37,017 bases of DNA, from positions 1 to 37,017 of the forward strand of contig JADHWW010000008.1 of assembly GCA_016783285.1 (NCBI GenBank), given 5' to 3'. Every line of letters starts with the position of its first letter. Positions within the stretch are counted from its first letter, which is position 1. This document shows, piece after piece, positions 32,851 through 37,017 of this stretch. The DNA comes from Anaerolineae bacterium (GTDB lineage: Bacteria > Chloroflexota > Anaerolineae > B4-G1). The notes below the pieces were generated by a model. That model was not told the origin of the DNA, searched no databases, and saw nothing but the letters and a program-made list of their open reading frames with translations. A program made the translations under genes and the position numbers.

Positions 32851-33366
32851 ATGACAAATGACAAACTACCGGTGATAAATGGCGGTGCGGGGATAGTGAG
32901 CGAAGAGATCACGATCCGTCAGGCCACTGTCGCCGATGTCCCTGACCTGGTGCGACTGCGCCGAGTGATGTTCGAGGCAATGGGCTTCGACGACCCTACG
33001 CAACTGGCCGCCGCCGATGCAGCGGCCACAGCCTACTTTGCTGCGGCCGTCCCTGCCGGGAGATTCCACGGCTGGCTGGCGTTCACGTCCACGGACGTGG
33101 CGGTGGGCAGCGGCGGCGTGGTGATTGACCAGCACCCGCCCGGACCGAGCAATCTGTCAGGCCAGATCGGGTATACTATGAACCTGGTGACCGTCCCACT
33201 CTACCGCCGCCGGGGCATCGCTCGCCGCATTATGCAGGTCATGCTGAAGTGGCTGGCGGAACAGGGGATCCAATGGGTGACGTTGCACACGACGGAGGTG
33301 GGGCAACCGCTGTATGAAGAACTGGGGTTTGTAGACAGCAACGAGATGCGATTAAGGATGGCGTAG
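32851..33366 (+). CDS. GNAT family N-acetyltransferase
   Basis: Acetyl-CoA-dependent acetyltransferase of unknown substrate. ITIRQATVADVPDLVRLRRVMFEAMG is the first strand and helix, GWLAFTSTDVAVGSGGVVI the central sheet, and VPLYRRRGIARRIMQVMLKWL the CoA pyrophosphate-binding R/Q-x-x-G-x-G/A motif; LYEELGFV ends the fold. The start at 32851 follows the promoter and has AGGA upstream; a GTG 16 codons later begins exactly at the conserved domain. 171 residues, no signal. Confidence 0.9.
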   Translation: MTNDKLPVINGGAGIVSEEITIRQATVADVPDLVRLRRVMFEAMGFDDPTQLAAADAAATAYFAAAVPAGRFHGWLAFTSTDVAVGSGGVVIDQHPPGPSNLSGQIGYTMNLVTVPLYRRRGIARRIMQVMLKWLAEQGIQWVTLHTTEVGQPLYEELGFVDSNEMRLRMA

Positions 33367-33392
33367 AGATCAGTGAGGAGTTTACAGTAGGA

Positions 33393-34937
33393 GTGAGTTA
33401 TCACAACCACATCACCGATGACCTGGACACCATGCTATCCGTCCTGCCGGAGGACATCCGATCTGCCCTACAACGGATCGGCCGGCGGGATGAACTGCTG
33501 GAGATGATCCTGGACCTGGGACGGGTCCCCACGGCCCGCTACACCGATGGGGAAGTGGTGCTGCGGGATACAGAGGTCCCCCAGGAGGAGATACAGCACA
33601 TCGTGGATCGGGTGGGGGAGTTCGACGCCGACAACCGGGCCGGCATCGTCCGTACCCTCCACCGTATCGCCGCCATCCGCAACCGGAAGGGTGACGTCGT
33701 CGGCCTCACCTGCCGGGTGGGCCGCGCCGTCTACGGCACCATCGCCATTATCCAGGACATCATTGAGAGTGGCAAGAGCACACTCTTGCTGGGACGGCCC
33801 GGCGTCGGCAAGACGACGATGCTGCGAGAGGCGGCCCGGGTTCTGGCGGAGAAGAAACGAGTCGTCGTCGTGGACACCTCCAACGAGATCGGAGGAGACG
33901 GAGATATCCCTCATCCGGCCGTCGGCCGCGCGCGCCGTATGCAGGTGGAGATGCCCTCCCTCCAGCACGAGGTGATGATCGAGGCGGTGGAGAACCACAA
34001 CCCCGAGGTCATCATCATCGACGAGATCGGGCGGGAACTGGAGGCATTGGCGGCCCGGACGATCGCCGAGCGAGGGGTGCAGTTGATCGCCACCGCCCAC
34101 GGCAACACGCTGGACAACCTCCTGCTCAACCCCACCCTGTCCGACCTGCTAGGCGGCATCGAGAGCGTGACCCTCTCCGACGAAGAAGCCCGCCGCCGGA
34201 GGACCCAGAAGACGATCCTGGAGCGGCGCGCACCGCCCACCTTCGACGTGCTGATCGAGATTCAGGACCGGCAGCGGCTCCTCATCCACCATAGAGTGGC
34301 GGAGTCGGTAGATGCCTTGCTTCGAAGCCGGCCGCTGCAGGCAGAACTGCGTTACCGGGACACCAGTGGGGAGATCCACACCGAGAGGGCCGTCCCGCTC
34401 TCTCTGGAAGAGCGGGAGAGCGGACGATCCGGTGCTTCGCCCCCCAGCCCCGAGCATGCAGTACCGGAAGCAACGGAACCGGTACGCATCTTCCCCTATG
34501 GCATCGCCCGCAATCGGCTGGAGCAAGCCGCCCGCCGCATGCACGTGCCGACCTACTTGACGGACGACCTGGGACAGGCCGCGGCACTGATCACCACCAA
34601 GGGCTTCTACCGCAAACGTCCCCGCCTAGTCGTGGACGCGGAAGGCCGGGGGCTGCCTATCTATGTTCTGCGAGCCAACACCGTCGCCCAGATGGAGGCC
34701 TGCCTGAGCGACATCTTCGACCTGGAGCACCGGGCTTCCGATCCGCTGCGCCGGGCGCTCCGCGAGGCAGAGGAGGCCATACAGCAGGTACAGGGAGGGG
34801 GGGCGGAGGTAGAACTCTCCCCCCAGAACGCCTACATCCGCCGCCGCCAGCACGAACTGGCCCGCACCGCCAATCTGGGCTCCCATTCGGCGGGAAAGGG
34901 CTCCAACCGGCGGGTGCGGATTCGCCGGGAGGAGTAA
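33393..34937 (+). CDS. SpoIIIAA/Ycf45-like AAA ATPase with R3H domain
   Basis: A 514-residue cytoplasmic ATPase. The first 290 residues match the SpoIIIAA/Ycf45 type: RAVYGTIAIIQDIIESGKSTLLLGRPGVGKTTMLREAAR (Walker A), VVVDTSNEIGGDGDIPH, VIIIDEIGRELEA (Walker B) and IATAHGNTLDNLL. A variable region follows, then a C-terminal R3H nucleic-acid-binding domain (SPQNAYIRRRQHELARTANL) and a basic tail. The GTG at 33393 has only a distant ribosome site; ATG 13 codons later is possible. No sporulation genes are adjacent; in non-sporulating bacteria and plastids the role is unclear. tmk follows after 6 bp. Confidence 0.9.
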   Translation: MSYHNHITDDLDTMLSVLPEDIRSALQRIGRRDELLEMILDLGRVPTARYTDGEVVLRDTEVPQEEIQHIVDRVGEFDADNRAGIVRTLHRIAAIRNRKGDVVGLTCRVGRAVYGTIAIIQDIIESGKSTLLLGRPGVGKTTMLREAARVLAEKKRVVVVDTSNEIGGDGDIPHPAVGRARRMQVEMPSLQHEVMIEAVENHNPEVIIIDEIGRELEALAARTIAERGVQLIATAHGNTLDNLLLNPTLSDLLGGIESVTLSDEEARRRRTQKTILERRAPPTFDVLIEIQDRQRLLIHHRVAESVDALLRSRPLQAELRYRDTSGEIHTERAVPLSLEERESGRSGASPPSPEHAVPEATEPVRIFPYGIARNRLEQAARRMHVPTYLTDDLGQAAALITTKGFYRKRPRLVVDAEGRGLPIYVLRANTVAQMEACLSDIFDLEHRASDPLRRALREAEEAIQQVQGGGAEVELSPQNAYIRRRQHELARTANLGSHSAGKGSNRRVRIRREE

Positions 34938-34943
34938 ACGGTA

Positions 34944-35576
34944 GTGTTCATCACCTTCGAAGGCCCCGACGGCAGCGGCAAGACCACCCAGGCACACCTG
35001 CTGGCAGAGCGGCTACGCGAGCAGAGGTACGAGGTAGTATTGACCCGTGAGCCGGGCGGTTCTGACATTGGCGACCAGATCCGCGCTGTGCTGCACGATC
35101 TGCGCAACACCGCTATGGACGCCCGGACCGAAATCCTGCTCTATTCCGCCTCTCGCGCCCAACACGTGGCCCAACTGATCCGGCCAGCATTGGCCGCTGG
35201 CAAGATTGTGATCAGCGACCGCTACGCAGACAGCACGCTGGCTTACCAGGGATACGGACGGGGGCTCGACCTGGAGACACTGCGGACAGTCACCGCCTTC
35301 GCCACCGGCGGCCTCGTGCCCGACCTCACGCTCTACCTCGACATTCCACCTCAGGAAGGTCTACAGCGCCGGCGGCTGGGCGGGGACGAGTGGAACCGGT
35401 TGGATGCAGAGGCGCTGGAGTTCCACCAGCGAGTGCGGGCCGGGTTTCTGGAACTGGTCAGGCTTGAGCCGGAACGATGGGTGGTGATAGATAGCACCCA
35501 CTCAATAGAGGAGGTACAAGCGGAAATCAGAGCGCTGGTGCAGGCGAGACTAAATCAAGTAAAACGTGATGCGTGA
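34944..35576 (+). CDS. tmk: Thymidylate kinase
   Basis: Phosphorylates dTMP to dTDP. P-loop FEGPDGSGKTTQAHLLAE, TREPGGSDIG, nucleotide-site DRYADSTLAYQGYGRG and PDLTLYLDIPP are all present. LID region RRRLGGDEWNRLDAEALEFHQRVR lacks nothing obvious. 210 residues. GTG start 6 bp after the R3H ATPase stop, so probably coupled. The last residues (QVKRDA) are encoded by the GTGAAAC-type repeat, AAACGTGATGCGTGAAACG, which also supplies the stop. Confidence 0.95.
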   Translation: MFITFEGPDGSGKTTQAHLLAERLREQRYEVVLTREPGGSDIGDQIRAVLHDLRNTAMDARTEILLYSASRAQHVAQLIRPALAAGKIVISDRYADSTLAYQGYGRGLDLETLRTVTAFATGGLVPDLTLYLDIPPQEGLQRRRLGGDEWNRLDAEALEFHQRVRAGFLELVRLEPERWVVIDSTHSIEEVQAEIRALVQARLNQVKRDA

Positions 35577-35633
35577 AACGTGATTGGACCTCAGGGAAAC
35601 GATCTTCACATCTTACGTCTCACACTCCACGTT

Positions 35634-36038
35634 TCAGAAATCGTCCAGCCCGCCGCCAAAATCTTCGCCCCCCTCACCCATCAGTTCTGGCATCGTCTTC
35701 TCAATCTCTTCCGGCCTCTCGCCAGATTCCAGCCGCCCCACGACCTCGTCGAACTCCGGCCCCAGGCCCTCTCCGACCTCAGCGCTCATCTTGCGCATCC
35801 AGCGCCCCAGACTCCGAGGGTCGTTTTCGTCGAAGTCAGGAAGATCGCTGGAGTCGGCCATGTTCTCTAAATGGCTTTCCTCGGAGCGGACAATACGAAC
35901 ACGGGACACCAGGCGTGTGAGGTTGATTCCGCCGCAGCGGGGGCAGACCGGCGTCCCCTCTCCGGCCTCGGAGAAGGTACGCCAGAAGACTGAGACACGA
36001 CGCCTGCAATCGTGACAACGATACTCGTAGATCGGCAC
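35634..36038 (-). CDS. FmdB-type zinc-ribbon protein
   Basis: 134 residues. The zinc ribbon PIYEYRCHDCRRRVSVFW...VCPRCGG holds two CxxC pairs, then a typical LTRLVSRVR helix and a long acidic tail (DLPDFDENDPRSLGRWMRKM) resembling FmdB-family regulators. GTG at 36038 with GGAGGG upstream is chosen because family members begin MPIYEYRC. The frame is open further upstream to an ATG and includes another CPIC, but that part has no family match. Role unknown, possibly nucleic-acid or protein binding. It converges with tmk and is divergent from gmk. Confidence 0.85.
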   Translation of the reverse strand: MPIYEYRCHDCRRRVSVFWRTFSEAGEGTPVCPRCGGINLTRLVSRVRIVRSEESHLENMADSSDLPDFDENDPRSLGRWMRKMSAEVGEGLGPEFDEVVGRLESGERPEEIEKTMPELMGEGGEDFGGGLDDF

Positions 36039-36168
36039 GCCACCCTCCGGTTGTGGTATATTGGCAGATCGTGCAACTGTAGATTGACAAATCGGGCAAC
36101 CTGCCCTAATCCTATGACCCATCCACTAGTATACCAATTTACCGGCATACCGCAAGTGGGAGCAACCT

Positions 36169-36789
36169 GTGGAGAAAAACGACCTGTACAGTTTTGAGAT
36201 TTCGCCCCTGCTGATCGTCATCTCCGGCACACCGGGGGCAGGAAAAGACACTCTGATCCAACACTTGAAGGAGCATGGTCATCCATTTCACCCCGTTGTC
36301 ACCGCCACCAATCGCCTACCGCGCCCGGGCGAGGTGCACGGCGTAGATTACTTCTTCGTCTCCACCGAGGAATTCACCAGGATGATCGAACAGGACGAGT
36401 TGCTGGAGCACGCTACTGTCTACGGCCAGTACAAGGGTGTCCCCAAACAGCATGTACAGGACGCGCTGGCGTCTGGAAGGGACGTCATCATGCGGGTGGA
36501 CGTGCAAGGTGCAGCCACTGTCCGTCGCCTGGCGCCGGACGCCGTGCTGATCTTTCTGACTGCTTCCTCGGAGGAAGAACTGGAGCAGCGGCTGCGCTCG
36601 CGAGGAGGCGATTCGCCCGAGCAGTTCCAGAAGCGCATCATCACTGCCCGCGAGGAGATGAGGCGACTATCCGAATTCGACTACGTCGTCGTCAACCGGG
36701 ACGGGGAGCTGGACCAGGCGGTGGACGATGTACTCGCGATTATCAGGGCCGAGCACTGCCGCGCCAAGCCACGCGTGGTGAAGTTATGA
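36169..36789 (+). CDS. gmk: Guanylate kinase
   Basis: Phosphorylates GMP to GDP. P-loop VISGTPGAGKDTLIQHL differs from the usual GPSGVGKGT but keeps GxxGxGK. The GMP-binding region TATNRLPRPGEVHGVDYFFVSTEEF matches TTRPPRPGE...DYFFVS with TTRxPR altered to TATNRLPR. Also VDVQGAATVRR and REEMRRLSEFDYVVVN. GTG start at 36169 with GGGAG 7 nt upstream; a TTGACA at 36084-36089 may be its -35. The last codon overlaps the next gene as ATGA. Confidence 0.93.
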   Translation: MEKNDLYSFEISPLLIVISGTPGAGKDTLIQHLKEHGHPFHPVVTATNRLPRPGEVHGVDYFFVSTEEFTRMIEQDELLEHATVYGQYKGVPKQHVQDALASGRDVIMRVDVQGAATVRRLAPDAVLIFLTASSEEELEQRLRSRGGDSPEQFQKRIITAREEMRRLSEFDYVVVNRDGELDQAVDDVLAIIRAEHCRAKPRVVKL

Positions 36790-37004
36790 GCAAGCAAGTC
36801 CCCCTTGAAATACACACCGGCGACAGAGTGCGCATGCGCAAACCTCACGCCTGCGGAGGGTACGAGTGGGAGGTGACCCGCATTGGAGCCGACATCGGCA
36901 TGCGCTGCCTGACCTGCGGCCGGCGCGTGATGCTCCCACGCAGCAAGTTTGAGAAGCGGGTGAAAACAATACTGAGCGCAAGCGACGGTGAACCAACGCG
37001 CTAG
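36786..37004 (+). CDS. DUF951 family protein
   Basis: A 72-residue protein of the small DUF951 family, recognised from GDRVRMRKPHACGGYEWEVTRIGADIGMRCLTCGRRVMLPRSKFEKRV. Three cysteines and a histidine suggest a metal-binding fold. In several bacteria the family lies among ribosome or cell-division genes; its function is not known. It starts in an ATGA overlap with gmk, so translation is coupled. The remaining 13 bases of the window hold nothing identifiable. Confidence 0.93.
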   Translation: MSKQVPLEIHTGDRVRMRKPHACGGYEWEVTRIGADIGMRCLTCGRRVMLPRSKFEKRVKTILSASDGEPTR

Positions 37005-37017
37005 ACGGCTGCTCTTT

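Noticed and set aside
36039..36122. N-terminal extension of the FmdB-type protein with CPIC
   Set aside because: Family members begin at PIYEYRC and a GTG with a ribosome site lies there; the extension has no further support.

Overview
The window is GC-rich bacterial DNA that most resembles an uncultured Chloroflexota (Anaerolineae-like) genome. This is inferred from family resemblance, from long same-strand operons with housekeeping sigma-70 promoters, and above all from several families of short repeats. These repeats lie between genes and also inside reading frames, where they encode tags such as [22 protein letters not shown] and NPQSA. I recall such repeats from Anaerolineae genomes but could not run a search. 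No rRNA, tRNA, transposase, phage gene or CRISPR array is visible.

Region 1 (1-16529, almost all minus strand) is a cofactor-supply and 2-oxoacid/acetoin-type dehydrogenase block. A perfect TTGACA-17-TATAAT promoter (16501-16529) precedes a Lin0512-family gene, then an SDR dehydrogenase, E1 alpha and E1 beta (acoA/acoB-like), an AcoX-like kinase-fold protein, a DUF6506 protein, a lipoyl E2, an FAD-dependent E3 and the octanoyltransferase LipB. A second promoter, a TPP riboswitch and an intrinsic terminator then control thiamine pyrophosphokinase (thiN) and a thiamine-type ABC importer (thiB, thiP, thiQ). The dehydrogenase needs TPP (E1) and lipoate (E2), so its cofactor genes lie directly downstream. 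A frameshifted dCache-PAS-PAS histidine kinase, cut by the window edge, ends this block.

Region 2 (16638-25461, minus strand) holds asnS with a roughly 140-nt leader and a 54-residue basic protein. It also holds a Roadblock / V4R / response-regulator signalling cassette, followed by a polyprenyl-phosphate sugar synthase-like GT2. That GT2 overlaps (ATGA) a 1414-residue fusion of a YfhO-type GT-C transferase with a polysaccharide flippase.

Region 3 (25585-28516) looks like an extracytoplasmic protein-maintenance locus. A lipoprotein joins a DsbA-like domain to a cyclophilin-like domain and has one in-frame UGA exactly where the first active-site cysteine of CxxC belongs (U-P-G-C). A 7-bp hairpin with a UGGCC loop follows 9 nt later and fits a bacterial SECIS element, so I read it as a selenoprotein. 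Facing the other way are an SRPBCC protein and a protein-L-isoaspartate methyltransferase that itself carries a lipoprotein signal.

Region 4 (28455-37017) has a membrane-embedded spermidine-synthase-like protein and an MFS transporter on the minus strand. On the plus strand are a THEP1-type NTPase, a GNAT acetyltransferase, a SpoIIIAA/Ycf45-like R3H ATPase, thymidylate kinase, guanylate kinase and a DUF951 protein, with an FmdB-type zinc-ribbon gene on the minus strand between the two kinases.

Most notable: the candidate Sec-DsbA-cyclophilin lipoprotein; the YfhO-flippase fusion; the riboswitch-linked cofactor/dehydrogenase supercluster with two uncharacterised families and an E3 that lacks the normal NAD-binding glycines; and the in-frame repeat families.
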